In this document: positions 1 through 8,421 of the stretch, one piece after another | Numbering within the stretch: the stretch's first letter is position 1 | How the letters are laid out: each line of letters starts with the position of its first letter | Source: Aestuariimicrobium kwangyangense DSM 21549 | Lineage (GTDB): Bacteria; Actinomycetota; Actinomycetes; Propionibacteriales; Propionibacteriaceae | Reading direction: 5' to 3' | NCBI RefSeq assembly: GCF_000421525.1 | Contig: NZ_ATXE01000002.1 | Coordinates: 62,001 to 126,000 of the forward strand | DNA: 64,000 bases | Made by a program: the position numbers and the translations under genes | Notes under the pieces: generated by a model | What the model was told of the DNA's origin: nothing | The model's input: the letters and a program-made list of their open reading frames with translations, nothing else | Databases searched by the model: none

Positions 1-1149
1 GCCGAGTTCGGGATCCGCATCCATTCCTTGGGTGACAAGGACCAGGGCGTGGTCCACATCATCGGTCCCCAGTTGGGCATCACCCAGCCGGGCATGACCA
101 TCGTGTGTGGCGACTCCCACACCTCCACCCACGGCGCCTTCGGGGCACTGGCCTTCGGCATCGGCACCTCCGAGGTCGAGCACGTCCTGGCCACCCAGAC
201 GCTGCCGCAGGCTCGTCCGAAGACCATGGCCGTCAACATCAACGGTGACCTGCCCGCCGGTGTGACCGCCAAGGATGTCGTGCTGGCACTGATCGCCAAG
301 GTCGGCACCGGCGGCGGCCAGGGCTACATCGTGGAGTACCGCGGCACGACCATCGAGAACCTGTCGATGGAGGGTCGCATGACCATCTGCAACATGTCGA
401 TCGAGTGGGGAGCCAAGGCGGGCATGATCGCCCCCGACCAGGCCACCTTCGACTACATCAAGGGCCGTCCGCATGCTCCCGAGGGTGAGCAGTGGGACGC
501 CGCGGTCGAGTACTGGAAGACGCTGCGCAGTGACGACGACGCCGTGTTCGACCGCGAGGTGGACATCGACGCCACCCAGCTCACCCCGTTCGTGACCTGG
601 GGCACCAACCCCGGCCAGGGAGTGCCGCTCGGGGCAGTCGTCCCCACCCCCAGCGACTTCACCGACGAGGTCGACCGCACCGCCGCCGAGAAGGCCCTGC
701 AGTACATGGGCTTGACGGCGGGCACGCCGATGCGTGAGATCGCCGTCGACACCGTCTTCCTGGGATCCTGCACCAACGGACGCATCGAGGACCTCCGCCT
801 CGCGGCCAGCGTGCTGCAGGGCAACCGGATCGCCGACTCGGTGCGCATGCTGGTGGTTCCCGGTTCAGCCCGGGTACGGCTGCAGGCCGAGATCGAGGGA
901 CTCGACAAGGTCTTCCTCGAGGCGGGTGCCGAGTGGCGCGCCGCCGGCTGCTCCATGTGCCTGGGCATGAACCCCGACCAGTTGGCTCCCGGGGAGCGGG
1001 CCGCGTCGACCTCGAACCGCAACTTCGAGGGCAGGCAGGGCAAGGGTGGACGTACCCACCTGGTCTCGCCCGCCGTCGCGGCCGCCACCGCCATCACCGG
1101 ACACCTGTCCGCACCCCAAGACCTCATCCCGGCCGAACAGAAGGGCTGA
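1..1149 (+). CDS. leuC: 3-isopropylmalate dehydratase large subunit, 5'-truncated by window edge
   Basis: The reading frame is open from base 1, so the N-terminus (about 90-100 residues by family length) lies outside the window; 382 residues are visible. LeuC with LeuD isomerises 2-isopropylmalate to 3-isopropylmalate in cytosolic leucine synthesis and holds a 4Fe-4S cluster. The three cluster cysteines are visible: one in FLGSCTNGR (codon 769-771) and two in CSMC (codons 949-951 and 958-960). The aconitase-fold motif [13 protein letters not shown] lies near the start. The gene ends five bases before leuD, as expected for one operon encoding the heterodimer. The identification is secure; only the true start is unseen. 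Confidence 0.97.
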   Translation, partial: AEFGIRIHSLGDKDQGVVHIIGPQLGITQPGMTIVCGDSHTSTHGAFGALAFGIGTSEVEHVLATQTLPQARPKTMAVNINGDLPAGVTAKDVVLALIAKVGTGGGQGYIVEYRGTTIENLSMEGRMTICNMSIEWGAKAGMIAPDQATFDYIKGRPHAPEGEQWDAAVEYWKTLRSDDDAVFDREVDIDATQLTPFVTWGTNPGQGVPLGAVVPTPSDFTDEVDRTAAEKALQYMGLTAGTPMREIAVDTVFLGSCTNGRIEDLRLAASVLQGNRIADSVRMLVVPGSARVRLQAEIEGLDKVFLEAGAEWRAAGCSMCLGMNPDQLAPGERAASTSNRNFEGRQGKGGRTHLVSPAVAAATAITGHLSAPQDLIPAEQKG

Positions 1150-1154
1150 TCACC

Positions 1155-1763
1155 ATGGACAAGTTCTCCACCCACATCGGTGTGCCCGTGCCGCTGCGAC
1201 GCAGCAACGTCGACACCGACCAGATCATCCCTGCCGTCTACCTCAAGCGGATCACCCGCGACGGGTTCGAGGACGGGCTGTTCTCGGCATGGCGCAACGA
1301 CCCCGACTTCGTGCTCAACCAGGAGGCGTACCGGGCGGGGACGATCCTGATCCCGGGCCCCGAGTTCGGCACGGGTTCATCGCGTGAGCACGCGGTCTGG
1401 GCCCTGCAGAACTACGGCTTCAAGGTGGTCATCGGCAGCCGCTTCGGTGACATCTTCCGCAACAACTCGGGCAAGGCCGGCTTGTTGGTGGCGCTCGTCG
1501 AGCAGGACGTCGTCGAGCAGTTGTGGGACTGGGTCGACGCCCACCCGGGCACCGCCATCGAGGTGTCGCTGGAGGATCGGGTGATCAGCCTGCCCGACGG
1601 CACGCGTCACGGGTTCACGATCGACGACTTCACCCGGCAGCGGTTGCTCGAGGGGCTCGACGACATCTCGATGACGCTGCAGCACTCCGACGAGATCGCT
1701 GCCTACGAGGCCTCACGCCCGAGCTTCAAGCCGGCCACCCTGCCGGTGCGCACCGCGGACTGA
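1155..1763 (+). CDS. leuD: 3-isopropylmalate dehydratase small subunit
   Basis: This 202-residue protein is the swivel-domain partner of LeuC and completes the isopropylmalate isomerase. The ATG at 1155 gives [20 protein letters not shown], the standard LeuD N-terminus including NVDTDQIIP. The motif [10 protein letters not shown], which contacts substrate in this family, lies near residue 75. Length is normal for the family. An earlier in-frame opening from 933 overlaps leuC in another frame and is not used. It is followed by a hairpin at 1786-1807, so leuCD probably ends there. Confidence 0.97.
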   Translation: MDKFSTHIGVPVPLRRSNVDTDQIIPAVYLKRITRDGFEDGLFSAWRNDPDFVLNQEAYRAGTILIPGPEFGTGSSREHAVWALQNYGFKVVIGSRFGDIFRNNSGKAGLLVALVEQDVVEQLWDWVDAHPGTAIEVSLEDRVISLPDGTRHGFTIDDFTRQRLLEGLDDISMTLQHSDEIAAYEASRPSFKPATLPVRTAD

Positions 1764-1785
1764 TCCTCACGAGCCGGTTTGGGGC

Positions 1786-1807
1786 GGTCGTCCCCGGACG
1801 GACGACC
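1786..1807. terminator. hairpin after leuD, shared with convergent small gene
   Basis: Perfect 8-bp inverted repeat GGTCGTCC / GGACGACC with a 6-base loop, between the leuD stop (1763) and the stop of the minus-strand gene (1809). There is no T-run, as is common in high-GC actinobacteria. It could serve both converging genes. Confidence 0.6.
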
Positions 1808-1808
1808 C

Positions 1809-2021
1809 TCACCCGATCGAGACGCGGACGACCTCGTCGCCGCGCCTGGTGACGGTGACTCGTTGACCCGGGCGCAACGACCGCAGCCGTATCAGGCTGG
1901 CCCTGGGCAGGTCGACGGCCGTCCCGCGATCGGTGAGGGCTCGCCAGCCCTCAGGCATGACGGCCACCACCGTCGCCTGCACCACGGTGGGCACGGCCCC
2001 CCCGTCACGATGGTCGCTCAT
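1809..2021 (-). CDS. small conserved-looking protein of unknown function (70 aa)
   Basis: I do not recognise the family with confidence. The 70-residue product starts MSDHRDGGAVPTVVQATVVA and continues with alternating hydrophobic and charged residues, a pattern that fits a small beta-barrel. It has no signal peptide or membrane segment. The ATG at 2021 is chosen because TAGTCT ends six bases upstream (2028-2033), the leaderless-promoter spacing seen repeatedly in this window; a GTG two codons upstream would fall inside that spacer. It is divergent from the PlsC-like gene and convergent with leuD. Coding status rests mainly on this promoter spacing and on its fit in the gene layout. Confidence 0.6.
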   Translation of the reverse strand: MSDHRDGGAVPTVVQATVVAVMPEGWRALTDRGTAVDLPRASLIRLRSLRPGQRVTVTRRGDEVVRVSIG

Positions 2022-2027
2022 GGCCAC

Positions 2028-2044
2028 AGACTAGGCGCTAGCGT
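2028..2044. promoter_or_regulatory. divergent -10 boxes for the 70-aa gene and the acyltransferase gene
   Basis: On the minus strand TAGTCT (2033-2028) lies 6 bases before the ATG at 2021. On the plus strand TAGCGT (2039-2044) lies 8 bases before the ATG at 2053. Both fit TANNNT -10 boxes of leaderless or near-leaderless transcripts. Confidence 0.5.
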
Positions 2045-2052
2045 TGCGTGGC

Positions 2053-2904
2053 ATGACCCACCAACCCCTTCCGCCGGGAGAGTCGAACCACCGTCTCGCC
2101 TGGCCCCTGCGGCGCGCCAACCACGAGGACGGCGGACGGGTGTTCACCGCGCTCGGGCGGTTCGTCCACGCGGCCATGGGCCTGTTGGTGACCCACGACT
2201 GGCGTGGCAGCGACAGACTGCCCCAGACCGGCGGCGTGCTGGTGGTCTCGAACCACCTGAGCTACTTCGATGCGGTCGCGTTGGGTGAGTTCCTGATCTG
2301 GTCGGGCCGTTGGCCGCGCTACCTCGGCAAGGTGCAGTTGTGGAAGACCCCCGTGGTGGGTTGGCTGGCGCGGTCGTGCGAGCAGATCCCCGTCGACCGC
2401 GGCTCCGCCAAGGCCGCCGAGGTGCTGGTCACCGCCCAACGGGCGCTTGACGACGGACGATGCGTGACGATGTACCCCGAGGGCACCCTCACCCGTGATC
2501 CCGAGACGTGGCCCATGACGGCCAGGTCGGGGGCCGCCAGGTTGGCCCTGCGCAGCCAGCACCCCGTCGTCCCGGTGGGACAGTGGGGTGCCAACCACGT
2601 GATCGGGGGTACCGGCATGGGCATGCCCCGGTTCTTCCCCCGTAAACGGATCCACGTGTGTTGCGGTGAGCCGATCGACCTCTCCGACCTGCGGCCCTGG
2701 GTGGGCACCGACCGGGAGGGCGAGGCGGTGCGGGCGGCTTCGGTGCGGATCATGGACGCACTCACGGTTCTGGTCGGGGAACTCCGTGGGGCCCCTGCCC
2801 CGAGGGATCGCTGGGACACGCGTGTGGGCGCGCGGGTGCCGCAGCCCCCGGCTAGGGTGGACGAGGCCGGATCCCGAGGCCCCACCGATCCAGGAGAAGT
2901 ATGA
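2053..2904 (+). CDS. 1-acyl-sn-glycerol-3-phosphate acyltransferase family protein (PlsC-like)
   Basis: A predicted lysophospholipid acyltransferase that would transfer an acyl chain to a lysophosphatidate-type acceptor at the membrane. The two family motifs are present: NHxxxxD as NHLSYFD (about residues 67-73) and the phosphate-binding EGT in YPEGTLTRD (about 143-145). ATG 2053 (283 aa) is preferred over TTG 2044, because TAGCGT at 2039-2044 would overlap the TTG. Its stop overlaps the ddl start by four bases (ATGA), so the two genes are probably cotranscribed and translationally coupled. The last 35 or so residues are a charged low-complexity tail. Substrate specificity cannot be read from sequence. 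Confidence 0.88.
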   Translation: MTHQPLPPGESNHRLAWPLRRANHEDGGRVFTALGRFVHAAMGLLVTHDWRGSDRLPQTGGVLVVSNHLSYFDAVALGEFLIWSGRWPRYLGKVQLWKTPVVGWLARSCEQIPVDRGSAKAAEVLVTAQRALDDGRCVTMYPEGTLTRDPETWPMTARSGAARLALRSQHPVVPVGQWGANHVIGGTGMGMPRFFPRKRIHVCCGEPIDLSDLRPWVGTDREGEAVRAASVRIMDALTVLVGELRGAPAPRDRWDTRVGARVPQPPARVDEAGSRGPTDPGEV

Positions 2905-4010
2905 GCACGCCCACCCGAGTTGCCATCGTCTTCGGCGGAGTCTCGTCCGAGCACGGCGTCTCGTGCCTGACCGCGGCCAGCGTGCTGCAGGCGATCGACC
3001 TCGACCGCTACGAGGTGACCTGCATCGGCATCGCCCCCTCGGGGCGGTGGACCCTGGTCGACCTCGACGTCGCCCGTTCCCTGCACACCGTCGACGGGGT
3101 GCTGCCCACGGTGCCCGAGTCCGGCCCCGAGGTGGTGCTGGTGTCGACCGGCCGGGGGCCGGGACTGTGCGTGCGCGAGGGCGACCGGCTGGACGAACCC
3201 CGCCCTCTCGACGTCGCCTTCGCCCTGCTGCACGGTCCATTCGGTGAGGACGGCACGATCCAGGGGCTGTTCGAGATGCACCAGCTGCGCTACGTCGGAG
3301 CCGGGGTGGCCGCGAGCGCCAATGGCATGGACAAGCACCTGATGAAGGCCTGCTTCGCCGCGGCCGGACTGCCCCAGGGGCCCTACGAGGTGGTCACCGC
3401 CCGGCAGTGGGCCACCGACCGGGACGCGGTGACGGCGCGGCTGGAGCGCCTCGACCTGCCATGGTTCGTGAAGCCGGCCAGGGCCGGCTCGTCCATCGGG
3501 ATCACGAAGGTCAACCACCCCGAGCAGGTGGCGGCGGCCATCGGGACGGCCCAGCAGCATGACCCCAAGGTGGTCATCGAGCAGGGCATCATCGGCCGCG
3601 AGATCGAGTGTGCGGTGCTGGGCTCACCCGACGGCGCATCCCCCCGCACCTCCCTGGTCGGCGAGATCAGGATGGTGGACGGGTCGGGCTTCTACGACTT
3701 CGACGCCAAGTACCTGCCCGGCGAGCAGGTGGCCCTCGACATCCCCGCCCGGATCGACGACGCGTTGCAGGCCCGGGTGCAGGAGATCGCCGTACAGGCC
3801 TTCGATGCCATCGGCGCCGAGGGTCTGGGCAGGGTGGACACCTTCGTGCTCGAGTCGGGGGAGGTGCTGGTCAACGAGATCAACACCATGCCCGGTTTCA
3901 CCCAGTACTCGATGTACCCCCAGCTGTGGCAGAAGTCGGGGCTGGGGTACGGCGAACTGATCGACGAGTTGATCGCCGTCGCGCTGGCCAGGCCCACCGG
4001 CCTGCGCTGA
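2901..4010 (+). CDS. ddl: D-alanine--D-alanine ligase
   Basis: This cytosolic ATP-grasp enzyme joins two D-alanines to make the dipeptide end of peptidoglycan precursors. The 369-residue protein begins with VAIVFGGVSSEHGVS, the Ddl N-terminal signature, and carries the later ATP-grasp motifs GSSIGITKV and NEINTMPGFT (metal ligands E and N). Length is usual for actinobacterial Ddl. The start is fixed by the ATGA overlap with the upstream acyltransferase. It converges on the DUF3515 gene 31 bases downstream. I see nothing to suggest a D-lactate-type variant, but ligase specificity was not tested. Confidence 0.96.
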   Translation: MSTPTRVAIVFGGVSSEHGVSCLTAASVLQAIDLDRYEVTCIGIAPSGRWTLVDLDVARSLHTVDGVLPTVPESGPEVVLVSTGRGPGLCVREGDRLDEPRPLDVAFALLHGPFGEDGTIQGLFEMHQLRYVGAGVAASANGMDKHLMKACFAAAGLPQGPYEVVTARQWATDRDAVTARLERLDLPWFVKPARAGSSIGITKVNHPEQVAAAIGTAQQHDPKVVIEQGIIGREIECAVLGSPDGASPRTSLVGEIRMVDGSGFYDFDAKYLPGEQVALDIPARIDDALQARVQEIAVQAFDAIGAEGLGRVDTFVLESGEVLVNEINTMPGFTQYSMYPQLWQKSGLGYGELIDELIAVALARPTGLR

Positions 4011-4041
4011 GCAGGCGCCCCCCACACTGCGGTTTCCGGGC

Positions 4042-4503
4042 TCAGACGCAGGGGGTGACGACGGGGTCCTGGCCCACGGCGCCGCTCAGCTCGTTCAGCA
4101 CGTCGGCCTCGGGCGCGTGCGCCGGAGGCACCTCCACCTGCACGAAGGCAGCTCGCCCGAGGGTGGTGAACCGGTAGCCTCCCTCGAGCTTCTCGGCCCA
4201 CCAGCCGACACCGTTGACCATGTCGCAGCGGCTCCCCGGCTCAAGCCCAGCGGGCTTGTCGACACCGCAGCGCAGCACCACCCTCTTCTCGTCGGAACCC
4301 CAGTAGGCCACGCGACCCCGGGCGTCCACCGCTCCCTGCAGCCCTGCAACGGTCTCGGGCAGGTCAGCGAGCACGCGTTGGCAGGCGGCCATGGCAGCCG
4401 GTGGGGGAGTGTGCGAGGTGGCCGAAGGGGGTTCCTGGGCGCCGCAGGCGGCCAGCGTCAGACAAGCCAGGACACCAAGGATGGCCGAGCGGGCCGTCCG
4501 CAT
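4042..4503 (-). CDS. DUF3515-family lipoprotein
   Basis: A 153-residue predicted lipoprotein of unknown role. The N-terminus has basic residues, a hydrophobic stretch and a lipobox LAAC with the acceptor cysteine at about residue 20, followed by a Pro/Thr/Ser linker. The mature part contains several cysteines and the sequence WWAEKLEGGYRFTTLGR. It matches my recall of the actinobacterial DUF3515 family, typically found beside ddl, an Lrp-type gene and thiL, as here. The start ATG at 4503 overlaps the stop of the Lrp-like gene (TGATG), so the two are probably coupled. A TTG one codon upstream is possible but less likely. Confidence 0.8.
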   Translation of the reverse strand: MRTARSAILGVLACLTLAACGAQEPPSATSHTPPPAAMAACQRVLADLPETVAGLQGAVDARGRVAYWGSDEKRVVLRCGVDKPAGLEPGSRCDMVNGVGWWAEKLEGGYRFTTLGRAAFVQVEVPPAHAPEADVLNELSGAVGQDPVVTPCV

Positions 4504-4736
4504 CAAATGTTGACGACGGGGCAGGTGACGGTGCGGGTGATGCCCTCGACTGCCTGCACCTTCGCGACCACGATCTGTCCCAACTCGTCGACCGACCCGG
4601 CCTCGGCGCGCACGATCACGTCATAGGGCCCGGTCACGTCCTCGGCGAGGGTGACTCCCTCGATCTCGCGGATGGCGACGGCGACGTCGGCGGCCTTGCC
4701 GACATTGGTCTGGACCAAGATGTATGCGTTGACCAT
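4503..4736 (-). CDS. stand-alone Lrp/AsnC ligand-binding (RAM) domain protein
   Basis: At 77 residues this is only the alpha/beta RAM domain of Lrp/AsnC regulators; the DNA-binding helix-turn-helix is absent. MVNAYILVQTNVGKAADVAV and the later TGPYDVIVRAEA are typical of these small proteins, which oligomerise and can bind amino acids. A Shine-Dalgarno-like AGGAG lies just upstream. It is divergent from thiL and overlaps the DUF3515 gene. Whether it modulates another Lrp protein or acts as a metabolic sensor cannot be told from sequence. Confidence 0.85.
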   Translation of the reverse strand: MVNAYILVQTNVGKAADVAVAIREIEGVTLAEDVTGPYDVIVRAEAGSVDELGQIVVAKVQAVEGITRTVTCPVVNI

Positions 4737-4823
4737 GGGTCACTCCTGCCCGTCGCGCTGGTGGGTTGTCCCGCTCACGGTAGCGTGAACGACGATCAGC
4801 CACAGTTGAGTTGGGGAGAAGAC

Positions 4824-5774
4824 ATGCAGACCATCGCGGAGTTGGGCGAGTTCGGCCTGATCGAGGTCTTCACCCGCGACCTCGGACTGGACGCGGCCGT
4901 CTCGGTCGGCCCCGGGGACGATGCCGCTGTGTTCCTGGTGAACGGATCGGCCGTGTGCTCCACCGACCTGCTGGTCGAGGGGGTTCACTTCCGTACCGAC
5001 TGGTCGGGTGGCGCCGACGTGGGACGCAAGTGCGTGGCCGTCAACGTCGCCGATCTCGAGGCCATGGGCGCCACTCCGGTCTCGCTGGTGGTTGCCCTCG
5101 GGGCACCGGCCAGCACCCCGCTCACGTGGGTCAGGCAGTTCATGACGGGCATGCGTGAAGAGGCCCAGACCGCAGGCGTGACGATCGTCGGTGGCGACAC
5201 CACGGCCGCGGAACGGATCACCGTCTGTGTGACCGTCGTGGGGCAGACCGAGGGACGCGCACCCGTGCTCCGCTCCGGTGCCCGACCCGGGCAGGTGGTG
5301 GCCATGGTGGGTCGCCTCGGGTGGGCCGCCGCGGGTCTGGCGGTGCTCAAGCGCGGGTTCCGCTCGCCCCGGGCGGTGGTCGAGGCGCAACGGACGCCGC
5401 AGGTTCCCTATCGGCAGGGCCGACGAGCCGCCGAGGCGGGCGCGACTGCCATGTGCGATGTCTCCGACGGCCTGGTCGGCGATCTCACCCACCTGGCCAA
5501 CGCCTCGGGGGTGGTGATCGACGTCGACACCTCACGCCTGGTGGTGGCGGAGCCACTCACCGTGGTCGCCCAGGCCACGGGCTCCGACCCGTTGTCGTTC
5601 GTGTTGACCGGCGGTGAGGACCATGCGCTGGTGGCCTGCTTCGAGCCCGGGTTCGTCCCTGACGACTGGCACGTGATCGGGCGCGTCCTCCCCGTCCAGG
5701 ACGACGGACGACCGGCCGTGCTCGTCGACGGCGAGCCGTTCAGTGGGCCCGGCGGGTACGACCACTTCGCCTGA
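4824..5774 (+). CDS. thiL: thiamine-monophosphate kinase
   Basis: ThiL phosphorylates thiamine monophosphate to thiamine diphosphate, the last step of cofactor synthesis, in the cytosol. The 316-residue protein starts at the ATG at 4824, preceded by GGGGAGAA, and begins MQTIAELGEFGLIEVF. Family landmarks are GPGDDAAV near residue 32, GGDTTAAERI around residue 120 and CDVSDGL later; these carry the metal and nucleotide ligands of the PurM/ThiL fold. A longer opening from 4401 crosses the divergent promoter region and is not used. TAGCGT near 4783 is a possible -10 box. Confidence 0.95.
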   Translation: MQTIAELGEFGLIEVFTRDLGLDAAVSVGPGDDAAVFLVNGSAVCSTDLLVEGVHFRTDWSGGADVGRKCVAVNVADLEAMGATPVSLVVALGAPASTPLTWVRQFMTGMREEAQTAGVTIVGGDTTAAERITVCVTVVGQTEGRAPVLRSGARPGQVVAMVGRLGWAAAGLAVLKRGFRSPRAVVEAQRTPQVPYRQGRRAAEAGATAMCDVSDGLVGDLTHLANASGVVIDVDTSRLVVAEPLTVVAQATGSDPLSFVLTGGEDHALVACFEPGFVPDDWHVIGRVLPVQDDGRPAVLVDGEPFSGPGGYDHFA

Positions 5775-5790
5775 ACCGGCGGATGCTGCT

Positions 5791-5805
5791 GCCGGTCGGA
5801 CCGGC
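5791..5805. terminator. short hairpin between thiL and ftsK
   Basis: Perfect inverted repeat GCCGGT / ACCGGC with a 3-base loop, 17 bases after the thiL stop. It may end thiL transcription before the ftsK promoter. It is short, so confidence is limited. Confidence 0.35.
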
Positions 5806-5838
5806 GTGGCAGGCTGCCCCCCGGCCGGGGGGGTGGGC

Positions 5839-5844
5839 TAATCT
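5839..5844 (+). promoter_or_regulatory. -10 box of leaderless ftsK transcript
   Basis: TAATCT ends exactly six bases before the ftsK ATG at 5851, which places the transcription start at or next to the start codon. Confidence 0.55.
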
Positions 5845-5850
5845 TCGAGC

Positions 5851-8367
5851 ATGGCGACCCGCGCGTCTTCCCCACCGCGGTCGTCGGGCAAGTCCTCCTC
5901 GAGGTCTTCGTCCGGCACGCGGTCGTCCGGAAGTTCCTCCAAGTCCACCGCCCGATCCGGCACCAGCCGCTCGACCCAGTCGAGGGGACGATCGTCCGCG
6001 CGGCCACGCTCCGGCGGCCTGGGCAAGGGACTGGCAGCCCTGTGGCGCGGAACGGCTGGCCTGCTCGGCAGCGGAGCCCGCAAGGTCGGCGACACCGCTC
6101 TTGAGGTCGACCCAGAACTGCGCCGCGACGGTGCCGGTCTGTTCCTGCTGGGGTCGGCCATCGTGGTGGCAGCCGTGTTCTGGTTCGGCCTTCCCGACCC
6201 GGTCGGTGGCTGGCTCGAGATCGGCATCTCCACCATCTTCGGGGCGATCAGCTACGCCCTGCCCCTGTTCTGCCTGGGGATGGCGTGGCGCACTCTGAGA
6301 CACCCGCAGAAGAACGGACCCACCGGACGACAGGTGGTGGGCTGGTCGGCCTTCTTCCTCGGCGTGCTCGGGCTGGTCAACATCATGAAGGACTCGCCGA
6401 GCCCCGCCGATGCACCGGCCCTGAGGGCCGCTGGCGGAGCGTTGGGCTACATCAGTTCGTCGATGCTCACCCAGTTGCTCACCGTCTGGGTCGCAGTTCC
6501 GTTGCTGGTGCTGCTGTCACTGTTCGGCATCATCGTGATCATCGGCATGCCGCTGTGGGAGATCGCAGACCGGCTGCGCGACCACCACGACCGCCTGCAG
6601 GCACACCGGGCCGAGCGCGCCGAACAACGGGCGGCCCTGGTCACCGAGGTGGACAAGGCCTACGACTCACCGCTGGTCAGCGACGACGACGAGCCCACCG
6701 ACCTGTTCGACGCCGTTCCCGACGGTGCTCGCGACGACACCGGCGTCTATGACCATGACGCCGTGGAGTCGGTGCGCCGACAGCCCGGCGAGGCCCCCGC
6801 GGTCGATCGCAGCCAGGTGGGACTGCCACCAGAACCCAAACTGCAGGCCCCACCCCACACGCCGGTTCCGGCGCGGGTCGAACAGTTGGTGCTGTCGGGC
6901 GACGTGCAGTACGTGCTGCCGCAGCCCTCGATGCTCAAGGCCGGCACCGCGCCGAAGGCCAAGACACCGGCCAGCGACGCCATCGTGGCGCGCCTCACCG
7001 AGGTGCTGAACCAGTTCGAGATCGACGCCACGGTGACCGGCTACACCCGTGGTCCGACCGTGACCCGCTATGAGGTCGAGCTGGGACAGGCCGTCAAGGT
7101 CGAGAAGGTGACGGCACTGTCGAAGAACATCGCCTACGCGGTGGCCTCTCCCGAGGTGCGCATCCTGTCGCCCATCCCGGGCAAGTCGGCGATCGGCATC
7201 GAGATCCCCAATCTCGACAAGGAGATCGTCTCGCTGGGTGACGTGCTCCGTTCCCCCCGCGCCATGAACGACCACCACCCCATGACGGTCGGGCTGGGCA
7301 AGGACGTCGAGGGCGGGTTCGTGATCGCGAACATGGCCAAGATGCCCCACCTGTTGGTGGCTGGCGCGACCGGCTCGGGCAAGTCGTCCTTCATCAACTC
7401 GCTGATCACCTCGATCATGATGCGCTCGACCCCTGACGAGGTCAGGTTGCTGCTGGTCGACCCGAAGCGGGTGGAACTGACCGCCTACGAGGGCATCCCC
7501 CACCTGGTCACCCCCATCATCACCAACGCCAAGAAGGCGGCCGACGCGCTGCAGTGGGTCGTCCGTGAGATGGACCTGCGCTACGACGACCTCGCAGCCT
7601 TCGGGTTCCGTCACGTCGACGACTTCAACGCCGCCGTTCGGGCGGGCACGGTCAAGGTGCCGGAAGCCTCGGAGCGGGTGCTCGCGCCCTATCCCTACCT
7701 GCTGGTGGTCGTCGACGAGTTGGCCGACCTGATGATGGTGGCGCCCCGTGACGTCGAGGACTCCATCGTCCGCATCACCCAGTTGGCCCGGGCCGCCGGT
7801 ATCCACCTCGTGCTGGCCACCCAGCGTCCCTCGACCGATGTCGTCACCGGACTGATCAAGGCCAATGTGCCCTCGCGGCTGGCCTTCGCCACGTCGTCGA
7901 TGACCGACTCACGCGTCATCCTCGACCAGCCCGGGGCCGAAAAGCTCGTCGGCCAGGGCGACGGGCTCTTCCTGCCGATGGGGGCCGGCAAGCCGATCCG
8001 GGTGCAGGGAGCCTGGGTGGGGGAGCGCGAGGTGCGCTCCGTGGTGGAGTCGATCCGCACCCAGCTCCAGCCCCAGTACCGCGAGGACGTCGTCGCTCCC
8101 GCCGCGGGAAGCCAGAAGGTCGCTGAGGACATCGGTGACGACCTGGAACTGGTGATCGACGCTGCGAAGCTGGTGGTCGAGCTGCAGCTGGGTTCGACCT
8201 CGATGCTGCAGCGCAAGCTCAGGGTCGGCTTTGCCAAGGCCGGCCGTCTGATGGACATCCTCGAGACCCGCGGCGTGGTCGGCCCCTCCGAGGGGTCGAA
8301 GCCCCGGGAGGTGCTGGTGAAGCCGGACGAGCTCGACACGGTGCTCGAGAACCTCCCCCTGGGCTGA
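5851..8367 (+). CDS. ftsK: DNA translocase FtsK
   Basis: FtsK pumps chromosomal DNA through the closing septum and activates dimer resolution. The 838-residue protein has a Ser/Arg-rich basic N-terminus (about 1-60), roughly four membrane segments (about 95-113, 122-147, 161-178, 200-232), a short charged linker, then the motor domain. Walker A is AGATGSGKSS (around 505-512) and Walker B is LLLVDPKRVEL (around 533-543); the RecA-like core also shows LVLATQRPSTDV. The C-terminal about 70 residues form the gamma winged helix that reads orienting sequences (LGSTSMLQRKLRVGF). Length is normal for actinobacterial FtsK with a short linker. Confidence 0.97.
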   Translation: MATRASSPPRSSGKSSSRSSSGTRSSGSSSKSTARSGTSRSTQSRGRSSARPRSGGLGKGLAALWRGTAGLLGSGARKVGDTALEVDPELRRDGAGLFLLGSAIVVAAVFWFGLPDPVGGWLEIGISTIFGAISYALPLFCLGMAWRTLRHPQKNGPTGRQVVGWSAFFLGVLGLVNIMKDSPSPADAPALRAAGGALGYISSSMLTQLLTVWVAVPLLVLLSLFGIIVIIGMPLWEIADRLRDHHDRLQAHRAERAEQRAALVTEVDKAYDSPLVSDDDEPTDLFDAVPDGARDDTGVYDHDAVESVRRQPGEAPAVDRSQVGLPPEPKLQAPPHTPVPARVEQLVLSGDVQYVLPQPSMLKAGTAPKAKTPASDAIVARLTEVLNQFEIDATVTGYTRGPTVTRYEVELGQAVKVEKVTALSKNIAYAVASPEVRILSPIPGKSAIGIEIPNLDKEIVSLGDVLRSPRAMNDHHPMTVGLGKDVEGGFVIANMAKMPHLLVAGATGSGKSSFINSLITSIMMRSTPDEVRLLLVDPKRVELTAYEGIPHLVTPIITNAKKAADALQWVVREMDLRYDDLAAFGFRHVDDFNAAVRAGTVKVPEASERVLAPYPYLLVVVDELADLMMVAPRDVEDSIVRITQLARAAGIHLVLATQRPSTDVVTGLIKANVPSRLAFATSSMTDSRVILDQPGAEKLVGQGDGLFLPMGAGKPIRVQGAWVGEREVRSVVESIRTQLQPQYREDVVAPAAGSQKVAEDIGDDLELVIDAAKLVVELQLGSTSMLQRKLRVGFAKAGRLMDILETRGVVGPSEGSKPREVLVKPDELDTVLENLPLG

Positions 8368-8409
8368 GTCCGGTGTGGCCGGGCCATTCCCCTGGGGGCT
8401 CGGTCGGCC

Positions 8410-8415
8410 TATCGT
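8410..8415 (+). promoter_or_regulatory. -10 box of the A1-B1 gene pair
   Basis: TATCGT ends six bases before the ATG at 8422, matching the leaderless spacing used elsewhere in the window. The second pair has the same arrangement (10789-10794). Confidence 0.5.
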
Positions 8416-8421
8416 CTGTGC